64,000 nucleotides of DNA from Haloferax sp. Q22 (GTDB lineage Archaea > Halobacteriota > Halobacteria > Halobacteriales > Haloferacaceae): assembly GCF_001482285.1 (NCBI RefSeq), contig NZ_LOEP01000023.1, positions 56,228-120,227 on the forward strand, given 5' to 3'. Position numbers and translations under genes: made by a program. Below the pieces are notes generated by a model that did not search any database, was not told the origin of the DNA, and saw only the letters and a program-made list of their open reading frames with translations. Within the stretch, counting starts at the first letter, position 1. Each line of letters begins with the position of its first letter. Of this stretch, positions 31,407 to 38,958 are shown piece by piece.

Positions 31407-32534
31407 ATGACTGACGACGCGCTGTTCGACGCGACGAGCCCGAACGACCTGTCGCTCGCTAACCGGACCGGGTTGGCACCGATGACGCGTATCAGCGCCA
31501 CCGACGAGGGGTTGGCGACGAACGAGATGGCCCACTACTACCGGAAGTTCGCCGACGGCGGCTTCGGCTTTCTCGTCACCGAGGGCGTCTACACGGACGA
31601 CGCGTACAGTCAGGGCTATCTGAACCAGCCGGGGCTCGTCACCGACGACCACGTCGAGGCGTGGACGAACGTCACGGACGCCGTCCACGAGGTCGACACG
31701 CCGATTTTCGCGCAGTTGATGCACGCCGGGGCGCAGTCGCAGGGGAACCCCCATCTCGACGGCGATCGGACGCTCGCGCCTTCCGCGGTCCAGCCCGACG
31801 GCCAGAAGGCCGAAGCCTACGGCGGCAGCGGCGAGTTCGCCGTCCCGAAGTCGGCTGACGAGGCGGACCTCGAAACCGTCCGGGAGGGCTTCGTCCGGGC
31901 GGCGAGGAACGCGGTCGAAGCCGGCTTCGACGGCGTGGAACTCCACGGCGCGAACGGCTACCTACTCAACGAGTTCCTCGCGGCGGACGCGAACCGGCGT
32001 GACGACGAGTACGGCGGCGGTCCCGAGTCTCGGGTCAAATACCCCGCGGAGGTCCTTTCGGCAGTCGCCGACGCGGTCCCCGAGGAGTTCGTCGTCGGTA
32101 TCCGCGTCTCACAGGAGAAAGTGACCGACGGCGACTACGAGTGGCCAGAAGGCGAGGACGCGGCCGCGGTCTTCTTCGAGGAGCTGTCGGCGGTCGGAGC
32201 CGACTACGTCCACACGACCGAGACCGACGCGACCAGCCCGACCTTCGGCGCGGACGGCCCGTCGCTCGCCGAAGCCGCCGCCGAGTACGTCACGGACGAC
32301 ACGGTCGTTATCGCTAACGGCGGTCTCGGCGACCCCGACGCGGCGCGTACCGCCGTCGACGCCGGCGCGGACCTGTTCACGTTGGGGACGAGCGCGCTCG
32401 CCAACCCGGACTGGCCGGCGCGCGTGGCCGCCGGAGACGACCTCGACGCGTTCGACCCGGCGAAGTTCCTCGCGCCGACCGCCGGGCTCTCGGACCACGA
32501 GATCCCGTCTGAACTGCCGCTCGCGGACGACTGA
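31407..32534 (+). CDS. Old Yellow Enzyme family NADH:flavin oxidoreductase
   Basis: FMN-dependent TIM-barrel oxidoreductase of 375 residues that probably reduces activated alkenes. Family landmarks are LANRTGLAPMTRISATDEGLA, QLMHAGAQS, the substrate-binding pattern ELHGANGYLLNEFL with DDEYGGGPESRVKYPAEVL, and the FMN phosphate site IANGGLGDPDAA and LGTSALANPDWP. The ATG at 31407 is preferred because a TATA-like CGCTTTTTAT lies about 28 nt upstream; a frame extension to 31323 is basic and atypical. It stands alone, and the physiological substrate is unknown. Confidence 0.92.
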   Translation: MTDDALFDATSPNDLSLANRTGLAPMTRISATDEGLATNEMAHYYRKFADGGFGFLVTEGVYTDDAYSQGYLNQPGLVTDDHVEAWTNVTDAVHEVDTPIFAQLMHAGAQSQGNPHLDGDRTLAPSAVQPDGQKAEAYGGSGEFAVPKSADEADLETVREGFVRAARNAVEAGFDGVELHGANGYLLNEFLAADANRRDDEYGGGPESRVKYPAEVLSAVADAVPEEFVVGIRVSQEKVTDGDYEWPEGEDAAAVFFEELSAVGADYVHTTETDATSPTFGADGPSLAEAAAEYVTDDTVVIANGGLGDPDAARTAVDAGADLFTLGTSALANPDWPARVAAGDDLDAFDPAKFLAPTAGLSDHEIPSELPLADD

Positions 32535-32578
32535 CGCGCCCTCGACACGGGGCTCTCTGACGCCGAACCGGCGGCTGA

Positions 32579-32599
32579 ACCCCTTCGCTTCCACTCGAA
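32579..32599 (-). promoter_or_regulatory. Weak ORB-like element
   Basis: The minus strand ends in GAAGCGAAGGGGT, a 17-of-21 match to the ORB at 26971, in the gap between the convergent oxidoreductase and ZIP genes. Confidence 0.25.
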
Positions 32600-32658
32600 C
32601 TCCTGTTTTTGCGGCGTCCCGGAGCGCCCTGTTTTCGAACTCCGCGACGCCGATTCGA

Positions 32659-33519
32659 CTACCCGAGGGTCACGTCGAGGTAGAGCATCACGATGACGCC
32701 GACCATCGTCCCGAACGTCGCCACGCGCTCGTGGCCGTTCGAGTGCGTCTCGGGGACGATTTCGTCGGAGATGACGAACAGCATCGCGCCGGCGGCAAAG
32801 CCCATCGCGTAGGGAAGCAGCGCCGAGGCGTACTGGATGGCCCACGCGCCGAAGACGGCGAGCGGAATCTCCACGAGGCCGGCGCGGATGCCCGCGAACG
32901 TCGCGTAGGTCGTGTTTCGGAGGCCGGCGTTGACGGCGGCGATGGAGACTGCCAGCCCCTCGGGAATGTTCTGGATGCCGATGGCGAGCATCAGCGGGAT
33001 TGCCGTCCCGAGGTCGCCGGAGCCGAAGCCGACCCCGACGGCGAGGCCCTCGGGCATGTTGTGGATGGTGATGGCGATGATAAAGAGGACGACCGAAGCC
33101 ATCTTCTTCTCCGTTTCAGGGGCGTCAAGCCGTGTCTTCCCGGTCACGAGGATGTGGACGTGCGGAATCCACAGGTCCGCTTGGTCGAGGACGACGACCC
33201 CGATGACGAAACCGACGAGGACGGGAATCGGATTCCCGCCCGCCGCCTCGATACCGGGGAGGATGAGACTCGTGAAACTCGCGGCGAGCATCACACCAGC
33301 CGCGAAGCCGAGGAGCGTGTCGAGCGAGCGCTTCGACGGGTCGCGCCAGATGAGAATGAGAAGTGCGCCCAGCATGTTCATGCCGGCGATGACGATGCCG
33401 CCGAGGAGACCCTGCATCACCGGACTCGACCCGGCGAGTGAGACGAACAGCTCTTCCACCGCGGTCACGGTCGTCTCACTCCCGGCGGTCGGTTTCCGTG
33501 TCGGTCGATCATGGGCCAC
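32659..33519 (-). CDS. ZIP family metal transporter
   Basis: Membrane transporter of 286 residues for zinc or related divalent metals. About eight helices are visible. The metal-binding pairs of helices IV and V are clear: ITIHNMPEGLAVG and IGIQNIPEGLAVS, plus FVISDEIVPETHSNG near the C-terminus. The loop between helices III and IV is short and contains HVHILVTGKTRLD. The start is uncertain: GTG at 33519 is given, with other GTG codons 48 and 57 nt further in; the first 20 residues are polar. Confidence 0.9.
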   Translation of the reverse strand: MAHDRPTRKPTAGSETTVTAVEELFVSLAGSSPVMQGLLGGIVIAGMNMLGALLILIWRDPSKRSLDTLLGFAAGVMLAASFTSLILPGIEAAGGNPIPVLVGFVIGVVVLDQADLWIPHVHILVTGKTRLDAPETEKKMASVVLFIIAITIHNMPEGLAVGVGFGSGDLGTAIPLMLAIGIQNIPEGLAVSIAAVNAGLRNTTYATFAGIRAGLVEIPLAVFGAWAIQYASALLPYAMGFAAGAMLFVISDEIVPETHSNGHERVATFGTMVGVIVMLYLDVTLG

Positions 33520-33621
33520 CAAACGAGAGGGAGGTATGTATGCCCTCCGTCGGCTCTCGCCGACCGCTCCCTCGTTGCGCGCGACGGGAGCGAACTGGGT
33601 GGCCGCGACCCGCGGGCAGGA

Positions 33622-34050
33622 CTATTCCGTCTCGTCGAGAACGTACCGGACCGTCGGCGACCCCTCGAACCGCGGGCCGTGACCGACCCGGTCGAAGCCG
33701 ACGTGCTCGACCGCCTCGCACAGCGGGGCCTCGGATTCGAGGACGAGCACCTCCACCGGCAGGTCCTCGGCGCTGGCGAAGCGGAGCGGCTCTTCGAGCA
33801 GCCGCCGCACCGCCGGCTCGGTGCCGCCGAGTCGAGTGACGTGGACGACGCCGTCGCGGACGTCGAAGCCAACGAACCCGAGCACCGGCTCGTCGTCCGC
33901 CGGCGCGTCGACGTTCGGGTCAGAGCCCGTGTCGGCGGTGGCGAGGCGAACCGTCCGGTCGCGTATCAGCCGACGCATCGCCCGTATCGGCGCGTCGGCG
34001 ACGGCGGCGAGCGCCTCGGCGTCGGTGTCCACGGCGTCTCTGACATCCAT
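33622..34050 (-). CDS. GNAT-like acyltransferase domain protein
   Basis: A 142-residue protein resembling small haloarchaeal GNAT acetyltransferases: MDVRDAVDTDAEALAAVAD opens like the first beta strand and helix of the fold, LGFVGFDVRDGVVHVTRLGG gives the central strands, and the final VEVLVLESEAPLCEAVEHVGFDRVG matches the last strand, helix and strand. The canonical acetyl-CoA loop (R/QxxGxG/A) is not obvious; the corresponding stretch is TEPAVRRLLEEPLRFA, so activity is doubtful. The ATG at 34050 gives the normal domain start. It is divergent from lysC. Confidence 0.7.
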   Translation of the reverse strand: MDVRDAVDTDAEALAAVADAPIRAMRRLIRDRTVRLATADTGSDPNVDAPADDEPVLGFVGFDVRDGVVHVTRLGGTEPAVRRLLEEPLRFASAEDLPVEVLVLESEAPLCEAVEHVGFDRVGHGPRFEGSPTVRYVLDETE

Positions 34051-34159
34051 ACCTGAACGTACCGCGGCTTCGGTGATAAATCTCCGCACGCGAGGCGGCG
34101 GTACGAGCCGTCTCGTCCCCGGATTCGCGGGTGACGGCAACGGTTGAACCGGAGGACAT

Positions 34160-34167
34160 AGTTATAC
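34160..34167 (+). promoter_or_regulatory. TATA box of the lysC transcript
   Basis: AGTTATAC is centred 27 nt upstream of the ATG at 34191, which belongs to a short upstream frame rather than to lysC. Confidence 0.6.
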
Positions 34168-34190
34168 GTCCCCCCGCGTTAGCCCCTCGC

Positions 34191-34247
34191 ATGTTTACCA
34201 ACGAAGCCCCGAAGCGACGCGACGCACCGGAGGGACGATGCGCGTAG
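34191..34247 (+). CDS. Possible 18-residue leader peptide of lysC
   Basis: Short frame MFTNEAPKRRDAPEGRCA ending TAG. Its ATG lies exactly where the TATA box at 34160 predicts the transcript to begin, so it could be translated as a leaderless mRNA. It overlaps the first 10 nt of lysC in another frame, and a GGAGGG at 34229-34234 inside it can serve as ribosome binding site for lysC. Whether it is translated is inference. Confidence 0.4.
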   Translation: MFTNEAPKRRDAPEGRCA

Positions 34248-35416
34248 TCGCGAAGTTCGGCGGCACCTCGCTCGGTAGCGGCGACCGAATCAATCGCGCC
34301 GCCGACTCCATCGCCGCGGCCGTCGAACACGGCCACGAAATCGCCGTCGTCGCCTCCGCGATGGGCTCGACGACCGACGACCTCCTCGACGAAATCAAGT
34401 TCGAGGCCGACGACCGCGACCGCGCGGAAATCGTCTCGATGGGCGAGCGGACCAGCGTGCGCATGCTCAAGGCGGCGCTGGCCGCCCGCGGCGTCAACGC
34501 CCTGTTCGTCGAACCCGGCACCGACGAGTGGCCGGTCATCACGAACGACCTCGGTGAGGTCGACGTCGAGGCGACCCGCGAGCGGGCCGCGAAGCTCGCC
34601 GCCGAACTCGACGGCGTCGTCCCGGTCATCACCGGCTTCCTCGCGCAGAACCACGACGGCGAAATCACGACGCTCGGCCGCGGCGGCTCCGACACCTCCG
34701 CCGTGATGCTCGGCAACTACATGGACGCCGACGAGGTCGTCATCGTGACCGACGTGGAGGGCGTCATGACCGGCGACCCGCGCGTCGTCGAGGGCGCGCG
34801 CAACGTCGGTCGCATCACCGTCGACGAGCTCCGGAATCTCTCGTTCCGCGGAGCAGAAGTCGTCGCGCCGTCCGCGCTCTCGTACAAGGACGCGGCGCTC
34901 GACGTTCGCGTCGTCCACTACCAGCACGGCGACCTGCTCACCGGCGGGACGCTCATCGAAGGGGAGTTCCACAACCTCATCGACATGCAGGAAGAGCCCC
35001 TCGCGTGTCTCACCGTCGCCGGGCGGGCGATTCGTAACCGACCGGGCATCCTCGCGGACCTCTCGACGGCGCTCCGAGACGAGGACATCAACGTCGACTC
35101 GGTCGCCTCCGGGATGGACTCTATCACGTTCTACATCCTCGAAGAGGACTCAGACCGGGCCGAGGCCGTCCTCCACGACCGCGTCGTCGCCGACGACGCG
35201 CTGTCGTCGGTCACCGTCGAAGACGACATCGCCGTCATCCGCGTCACCGGCGGCGAACTTCCGAACCGCCCCGGAGTCATCTTCGACATCGTCCAACCGC
35301 TGTCCGAGGCCGGCATCAACATCCACGACGCCATCACCTCCGCGACCTCCGTCGCCATCTTCGTGGCGTGGGACGACCGCGAAGAGACGCTCGGCATCAT
35401 CCAAGACGAGTTCTGA
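34238..35416 (+). CDS. lysC: Aspartate kinase
   Basis: Phosphorylates L-aspartate, the entry step for threonine, methionine and other aspartate-family amino acids; 392 residues. It has the kinase signature KFGGTSLGS at residues 5-13, SMGERTSVRM, TLGRGGSDTSAVML and TDVEGVMTGDPRVV. Two C-terminal ACT domains (NRPGILADLSTALRDEDINVDSVASG and NRPGVIFDIVQPLSEAGINIHDAITSA) suggest feedback control by an end product. The start ATG lies 4 nt after a GGAGG sequence, unusual among the leaderless genes here. The methionine block at 2.6-6.6 kb uses a later product of this pathway. Confidence 0.96.
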   Translation: MRVVAKFGGTSLGSGDRINRAADSIAAAVEHGHEIAVVASAMGSTTDDLLDEIKFEADDRDRAEIVSMGERTSVRMLKAALAARGVNALFVEPGTDEWPVITNDLGEVDVEATRERAAKLAAELDGVVPVITGFLAQNHDGEITTLGRGGSDTSAVMLGNYMDADEVVIVTDVEGVMTGDPRVVEGARNVGRITVDELRNLSFRGAEVVAPSALSYKDAALDVRVVHYQHGDLLTGGTLIEGEFHNLIDMQEEPLACLTVAGRAIRNRPGILADLSTALRDEDINVDSVASGMDSITFYILEEDSDRAEAVLHDRVVADDALSSVTVEDDIAVIRVTGGELPNRPGVIFDIVQPLSEAGINIHDAITSATSVAIFVAWDDREETLGIIQDEF

Positions 35417-35638
35417 GTTCGGTTTCAGTTCCTCTCGACGCTGTTTTCACGCGCTCGCGTCCCCGCCAGCGACGCCGAACAGCCGGTGGTACGCGACGGT
35501 CGCCGAGGTCGCTTCGTGGCGAGAGCGGAACAGCTGGCGACACCGATGTACACTCCCGTCCACGAGCGCCGAAAACCGGCCGTCGTCCCTCGATTTTCCG
35601 CCTGCAGATTACTTCACATTCGCGGGCCTATTGCGGGC

Positions 35639-36985
35639 ATGAAATCGTACAAGGCGAAGATGGTCGAGCCCATCGAACTCCCCTCGCGCGAGGAGCGCGA
35701 GGCCGCCCTCGAACGGGCCGGCTACAACGCGTTCAACCTCGACGCCCGCGACGTGTATATCGACCTCCTGACCGATTCGGGGACGGGCACCATGTCCGCA
35801 GAGCAGTGGGCGGCGATGATTCGCGGCGACGAGGCCTACGCCGGAAGCGAGTCGTTCGCCCGACTCGCGGCGTCGGTCCGCGACGTGATGGGCTTCGAGC
35901 ACGTCGTGCCGACCCATCAGGGTCGCGGGGCGGAGAACGTCCTCTACGGCGTCCTCTTGGAGGACGGCGACGTGGTACCGAACAACTCGCACTTCGATAC
36001 GACCCGCGCCCACATCGTCAATCAGGGTGCGGAACCGGTCGACTGCCCGTCGCCAGCCTCTCGGGACCCCAACTCGACGGAGACGTTCAAGGGTAACTTC
36101 GACATCGACGCGGGCTACGCGCTCGTCGAGGAGGTCGGCGCCGACGCGATTCCCGTCGTCGTCCTCACCATCACGAACAACTCCGTCGCCGGCCAGCCTG
36201 TCTCGATGGCGAACATCCGGGCCACCGCCGAGTTCGCCCGCGACATCGACGCCATGTTCGTCATCGACGCCTGCCGGTTCGCCGAGAACGCCCACTTCAT
36301 CAAGACCCACGAGGCGGGCTACGAGAACCACTCGGTCGCCGAAATCGCCCGCGCGCAGTTCGAACACGCCGACGCCATCACGATGTCCGGCAAGAAGGAC
36401 GCGCTCGTCAATATCGGCGGCTTCGCCGCGATGCGCGACGAGACGGTGTTCGAACACGCGAAACAGCGAGCCATCCTCTACGAGGGCTTTCCCACCTACG
36501 GCGGCCTCTCGGGCCGCGACATCGAGGCGATGGCCGTCGGCCTCCGCGAGGCCGTCACGCCGCCGTACGTGTCCGACCGCGTCGAGCAGGTGGCCGAACT
36601 GGGCGACCTCCTCGTCGAGGCTGGCGTCCCCGTCTACCAGCCGACCGGCGGGCACGCGGTCTATCTCGACGCCGGCGAGGTGTTCCCGCACATCCCGAAA
36701 GACGAGTTCCCCGGACAGGAACTCGTCTGTGCGCTCTACCTCGAAGGCGGCGTCCGCGGCGTCGAACTCGGCGGCTTCGCGTTCCCCGGCACCGACCGCC
36801 CGGACCTCGTGCGCCTCGCGCTCCCGCGGCGTACGTACAGCCGCGAACACCTCGAACACGTCGCCGAGACGGCCGCGAAGGTGATGGACTCCGCCGGCGA
36901 GTACGGCGGCCTCGAAATCGTCGAGGAGCCACCGATGAAGGAGCTTCGCCACTTCTCGGCGCGGCTCGAACCGGTGTCGAACTGA
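35639..36985 (+). CDS. tnaA: Tryptophanase
   Basis: PLP enzyme of 448 residues that splits tryptophan to indole, pyruvate and ammonia. Family landmarks are YNAFNLDARDVYIDLLTDSGTGTMS, VPTHQGRGAENVLY, TITNNSVAGQPVSMANIR, DACRFAENAHFI and the Schiff-base lysine in MSGKKDALVNIGG. The ATG at 35639 fits the family. The 222-bp upstream region is the counterpart of the H. volcanii tnaA promoter, which is known to be strongly induced by tryptophan; a TATA-like AGATTACTT lies about 35 nt upstream. The gene ends 21 bp before the target duplication of the mobile element. Confidence 0.96.
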   Translation: MKSYKAKMVEPIELPSREEREAALERAGYNAFNLDARDVYIDLLTDSGTGTMSAEQWAAMIRGDEAYAGSESFARLAASVRDVMGFEHVVPTHQGRGAENVLYGVLLEDGDVVPNNSHFDTTRAHIVNQGAEPVDCPSPASRDPNSTETFKGNFDIDAGYALVEEVGADAIPVVVLTITNNSVAGQPVSMANIRATAEFARDIDAMFVIDACRFAENAHFIKTHEAGYENHSVAEIARAQFEHADAITMSGKKDALVNIGGFAAMRDETVFEHAKQRAILYEGFPTYGGLSGRDIEAMAVGLREAVTPPYVSDRVEQVAELGDLLVEAGVPVYQPTGGHAVYLDAGEVFPHIPKDEFPGQELVCALYLEGGVRGVELGGFAFPGTDRPDLVRLALPRRTYSREHLEHVAETAAKVMDSAGEYGGLEIVEEPPMKELRHFSARLEPVSN

Positions 36986-37006
36986 CGGCCTCAGGATAGC
37001 TACTCG

Positions 37007-37014
37007 ATTTTTCC
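37007..37014. repeat. 8-bp target site duplication, left copy
   Basis: ATTTTTCC, identical to 38200-38207, immediately outside the left terminal inverted repeat. Confidence 0.9.
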
Positions 37015-37034
37015 GGATCTGTTGAAATACTCGG
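37015..37034 (+). repeat. Left terminal inverted repeat
   Basis: GGATCTGTTGAAATACTCGG; 17/20 identical to the reverse complement of 38180-38199. Confidence 0.88.
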
Positions 37035-37069
37035 ATTTTTGACAGAATCCGCGTGACACATACAGAGCG

Positions 37070-37082
37070 TGAGTTCAGCACG
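37070..37082 (+). repeat. Copy 1 of TGAGTTCAGCACG inside the element
   Basis: The same 13 nt recur at 37499-37511 in direct orientation and inverted at 37547-37559; copies 1 and 2 bracket the first cargo gene. Confidence 0.85.
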
Positions 37083-37092
37083 AGCCAACTCA

Positions 37093-37491
37093 ATGTCTCT
37101 CAAGATTTCCCCAAAAGTCGATAAGGATACAGTCACTCTTAGTGACATGGTTCCGCCCTCCACAACACCCGATTTCATACTCGCCGGAATCGCGCTTACC
37201 GGTTCGTCATTTTGGCTGTTGTGGACTCGAAAGAACTCACTGAACAAGACGCTTCAGACCCCCGTTACTGTGTTCGCATTAGCTGGCGTAGTCGCGTTGT
37301 TGTTCATGACGCTTCATCGATTTGGCTACTTTGATGCAGTCTTGTATCCGAGGTCTGGGTTCTCTGAACCGACTCCACTGTGGCGCGTTCTCCCTGCTAT
37401 CGGGGCAGAAATAGCGAGTATTCTCGCTCTTTCGTTCGTCTTCATCCGGCGCAAGTTAGGTCAGAACAACAGGAATACAGCATCAAACTGA
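37093..37491 (+). CDS. Cargo protein 1: small three-helix membrane protein
   Basis: Unrecognised protein of 132 residues from ATG 37093 (an in-frame GTG at 37069 or ATG at 37147 are alternatives). Three hydrophobic helices are visible: FILAGIALTGSSFWLLW, TPVTVFALAGVVALLFMTL and VLPAIGAEIASILALSFVFI, with basic residues after the first and last (RKNSLNK, RRKLGQNNR). It is AT-richer and less acidic than its neighbours, consistent with transfer. It lies inside the IS6-like element between two direct 13-bp repeats. No clear TATA box was found. Function unknown. Confidence 0.6.
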   Translation: MSLKISPKVDKDTVTLSDMVPPSTTPDFILAGIALTGSSFWLLWTRKNSLNKTLQTPVTVFALAGVVALLFMTLHRFGYFDAVLYPRSGFSEPTPLWRVLPAIGAEIASILALSFVFIRRKLGQNNRNTASN

Positions 37492-37497
37492 GGCGCC

Positions 37498-37560
37498 CTG
37501 AGTTCAGCACGCCCACAGAGACCTCCCCAAATCCTGTCAGAAGCAGCGTGCTGAACTCAG
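37498..37560. repeat. Perfect 14-bp inverted repeat inside the element
   Basis: CTGAGTTCAGCACG (37498-37511) and CGTGCTGAACTCAG (37547-37560) are exact reverse complements with a 35-nt spacer. It lies just downstream of cargo gene 1. It could be a terminator-like hairpin or the fused ends of an older nested insertion. Confidence 0.88.
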
Positions 37561-37646
37561 AGGATGAGTCTCGCAAATAGATAGTCAATTCAATATTCTA
37601 ACAATATTTATTTGCAAAGCATACCAATTGAGATGAGTTACAGAAA

Positions 37647-38105
37647 ATGAAAAAGTCCCACACGTTGGTTCTCTTCATTGGCATACTATTTCTGGCTACA
37701 TTTTTCATCCCTGACTCCCCGTACAGCCCTTCTGTACACAGTGAAGCGTCTCCATCCGCTCCCGACCGCCCAACTCAATTAACCGAGTCGAGCGTCCAGA
37801 CTTATGCAGTCAAATACGAGGAGCGGTTGCTTCACAACGAACTTATTCAGTCACGTGGGCTGACCCGCGATAGGGGCGATAAGATAATCAGCGAATGTAC
37901 TGTGACTGAGTTAGAAAGACAGTCGTCCTCAGAGTTTGCCGTCAACATGAGTTGCCACGGAGAAATAAAAGACATCTACAGAATCATCCAACCAACTGAC
38001 TTCAGTTACGAGGTTACATATCTTATTACACCGGAGTCAACTGAGGAACTTTCAATTCGGGGGTATCCTCTTGAAGGGAGTCGATATCTCAGAGAGCCAT
38101 ATTGA
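37647..38105 (+). CDS. Cargo protein 2: N-terminally anchored exported protein
   Basis: Unrecognised protein of 152 residues. A basic start (MKKS) and a hydrophobic helix (residues 5-20, LVLFIGILFLATFF) form a signal anchor; the rest is polar, with a Ser/Pro-rich stalk (22-45), a helix (VQTYAVKYEERLLHNELI), and strands holding Cys84 and Cys103, which could form a disulfide outside the cell. The helix-plus-strands pattern resembles a common group of small haloarchaeal surface proteins (from memory). An AT-rich box near 37606 is 27 nt upstream of a five-codon frame at 37633 (ATG...TGA), whose TGA overlaps this ATG. Confidence 0.6.
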   Translation: MKKSHTLVLFIGILFLATFFIPDSPYSPSVHSEASPSAPDRPTQLTESSVQTYAVKYEERLLHNELIQSRGLTRDRGDKIISECTVTELERQSSSEFAVNMSCHGEIKDIYRIIQPTDFSYEVTYLITPESTEELSIRGYPLEGSRYLREPY

Positions 38106-38179
38106 TTTTTGTAATGTTGTGTCACTCAATGACCGACTTGCGCCCTCTATGCAGTACGGCCTCAACAAGCTATCAGTGA

Positions 38180-38199
38180 CTGAGGATTTCAACAGAGCC
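38180..38199 (-). repeat. Right terminal inverted repeat
   Basis: On the minus strand GGCTCTGTTGAAATCCTCAG; mirror of 37015-37034 with three mismatches. Confidence 0.88.
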
Positions 38200-38207
38200 A
38201 TTTTTCC
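38200..38207. repeat. 8-bp target site duplication, right copy
   Basis: ATTTTTCC, abutting the TAG stop codon (38208-38210) of the phosphodiesterase gene. Confidence 0.9.
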
Positions 38208-38867
38208 CTACTTCCCCTCGTACAGCCGACTCGCTAACCGCTCCGGCAGGCCGACCTCGCGCACGCGCTCTGCGACGCGGTCGATGTCGTAGTTGACGCG
38301 CTCGGCTTTGATTTCCATCGCGTCGAGGTCGGCGACCGCGTAGGCCGCCCGCGGGTCGCCGTCGCGGGGCTGGCCGACGCTTCCGGGATTCAGGACGATT
38401 CCGTCGTCGTAGATACGGTGGCCCTGCACGTGGGTGTGACCCAACACCAGCAGGTCCTCGCCGTCGAGGAGCGACGGCGAGAAGTCGTCGGGATAGGTGT
38501 AGCGGTCGGGGTGGTCGGGGTGACCGTGGGCGAGTTTGACCCGGCCGTCGGCAAGGGTGCGTGTCTTCGGAAGCCCGGAGAGCCACTCCATCGACGCCGG
38601 CGACAGCGCGTCGCGGGCGTAGTCGACTCCCGCGGCCGCCATGCTGTTGAAGCGGAAGCCGGTCCCCGACGTGACCGCACGGTCGTGGTTCCCCGAGACC
38701 GTCGGCACGTCCCGCTCGATGAGTTCGGACACGCACTCGTCGGGCCAGGGGTTGTAGCCGACCACGTCGCCGGCGCAGACCAGCCCGTCGACCGGCGGCA
38801 TCGATTCGAGCACCGCGTCGAGTGCCGGGAGGTTCCCGTGCACGTCCGAGATGACGCCCAGACGCAT
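38208..38867 (-). CDS. Calcineurin-like metallophosphoesterase
   Basis: Predicted phosphodiesterase/phosphatase of 219 residues, YfcE/MJ0936-like. The two-metal motifs are complete: ISDVHGN at the N-terminus, CAGDVVGYNPWP, SGNHDRAV, HGHPDHPD and GHTHVQGH, then NPGSVGQPRDGDPRAAY. It is soluble with no signal peptide. The substrate is unknown; relatives cleave model phosphodiesters. Its stop codon directly touches the right target duplication of the mobile element, so the coding sequence is intact. Confidence 0.9.
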   Translation of the reverse strand: MRLGVISDVHGNLPALDAVLESMPPVDGLVCAGDVVGYNPWPDECVSELIERDVPTVSGNHDRAVTSGTGFRFNSMAAAGVDYARDALSPASMEWLSGLPKTRTLADGRVKLAHGHPDHPDRYTYPDDFSPSLLDGEDLLVLGHTHVQGHRIYDDGIVLNPGSVGQPRDGDPRAAYAVADLDAMEIKAERVNYDIDRVAERVREVGLPERLASRLYEGK

Positions 38868-38958
38868 GGCTCCGTGTACGGTGTCGCGGCTGAAAAATCT
38901 CGGGCCGAGGTGGCTCGTACGACAGCGCGTCCGCCCGCGGCGAGACGCCGAAGTCGCG

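Larger units (their letters stand above)
37015..38199. mobile_element. Non-autonomous IS6-like element with two cargo genes
   Basis: A 1185-bp insertion. The ends are inverted repeats: left GGATCTGTTGAAATACTCGG (37015-37034) and, read inward from the right end, GGCTCTGTTGAAATCCTCAG (38199-38180), 17 of 20 identical. It is flanked by a perfect 8-bp duplication, the size made by IS6-family transposases, and the GGnTCTGTTGnAA start is the form of IS6-family ends. Inside, base composition is visibly more AT-rich than the chromosome and codon use is atypical. There is no transposase; the only frames are two small proteins (37093 and 37647). Assignment to IS6 is inference from the ends and the 8-bp duplication. 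Confidence 0.85.

Noticed and set aside
38071..38292. 73-codon plus-strand frame across the right end of the mobile element
   Set aside because: It crosses the terminal repeat into the antisense of the phosphodiesterase gene; a chance frame.
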